Positions 5,051-5,093 of a stretch of DNA of 5,093 nucleotides are shown here, in pieces. Origin of the DNA: an uncultured Eubacteriales bacterium (GTDB lineage: Bacteria; Bacillota; Clostridia; Peptostreptococcales; Anaerovoracaceae); the NCBI GenBank assembly GCA_900547295.1, contig URGK01000097.1, forward strand, positions 1-5,093, read 5' to 3'. The position numbers and the translations under genes were made by a program. How positions within the stretch are numbered: the stretch's first letter is position 1; each line of letters opens with the position of its first letter. Under the pieces are notes generated by a model. The model searched no databases. It was not told the DNA's origin and worked only from the letters and a program-made list of their open reading frames with translations.

Positions 5051-5093
5051 ATGTCTTACACAATGTCCACAGGCGTATAAGTTTGGGCTAATT
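4978..5093 (-). pseudogene. tnpB: 3' remnant of an IS200/IS605-type tnpB gene (runs off the window)
   Basis: On the minus strand the reading frame ending in TAG at 4980-4978 gives TYTPVDIV, a stop, then DIELRNTAANAV and VVEAGSSDFYKSE. The TPVD...EAGS.DFYKS pattern is typical of the far C-terminal tail of many TnpB proteins, after the catalytic zinc-ribbon region. The in-frame TAA at 5058-5056 shows decay, unless the true reading frame shifts upstream. Only the tail is visible, so whether an intact TnpB body lies to the right cannot be told. The call rests on tail pattern and the terminal hairpin together, not on catalytic motifs. Confidence 0.6.

Noticed and set aside
1..5093. CRISPR arrays, tRNA or rRNA genes
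   Set aside because: No regularly spaced repeats, cloverleaf-like segments or rRNA-like sequence were seen on either strand.

Overview
The window looks like a chromosomal stretch from a low-to-moderate GC Firmicute, most plausibly a gut Clostridia of the Ruminococcus type. This rests on the strong AGGAGG-like ribosome binding sites, the near-consensus sigma-A promoters, the U-tract terminators, and the combination of a yybP-ykoY riboswitch with mntP. The organism call is inference; no rRNA or marker gene is present to settle it.

Left part (1-1855), accessory and defence-like: the 5' end of a type I restriction gene (hsdR) runs leftward off the window edge. A DUF3800 gene diverges from it across a 237-bp intergenic region that holds both promoters. 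Eight bases after the DUF3800 stop codon a strong promoter starts a transcript of about 90 nt that ends at a perfect intrinsic terminator. This is either a small RNA or a terminated leader of the next gene. The DUF3800 gene is visibly more AT-rich than everything to its right.

Middle (1888-3280): a TetR-family regulator on the + strand and the manganese exporter gene mntP on the - strand converge on a shared stem-loop. mntP is preceded by a promoter, a manganese (yybP-ykoY) riboswitch whose P1 helix competes with an intrinsic terminator, and then a second terminator-like hairpin placed directly in front of the ribosome binding site.

Right part (3300-4936): a histidine-phosphatase (phosphoglycerate mutase-like) gene and cysK form a tight two-gene operon on the - strand, with only 2 nt between stop and start, read from an extended -10 promoter. 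No terminator is seen after cysK, so its transcripts probably run into the mntP riboswitch.

Right edge (4973-5093): a degraded 3' end of an IS200/IS605-type tnpB gene with the hairpin typical of the element's right end, which is also the likely 3' scaffold of a TnpB guide RNA (omega RNA). Its guide segment would be the DNA just upstream of the phosphatase promoter.

The least explained parts are the DUF3800 gene with its adjacent small-RNA unit, the double-terminator arrangement ahead of mntP, and the tnpB/omega-RNA remnant.
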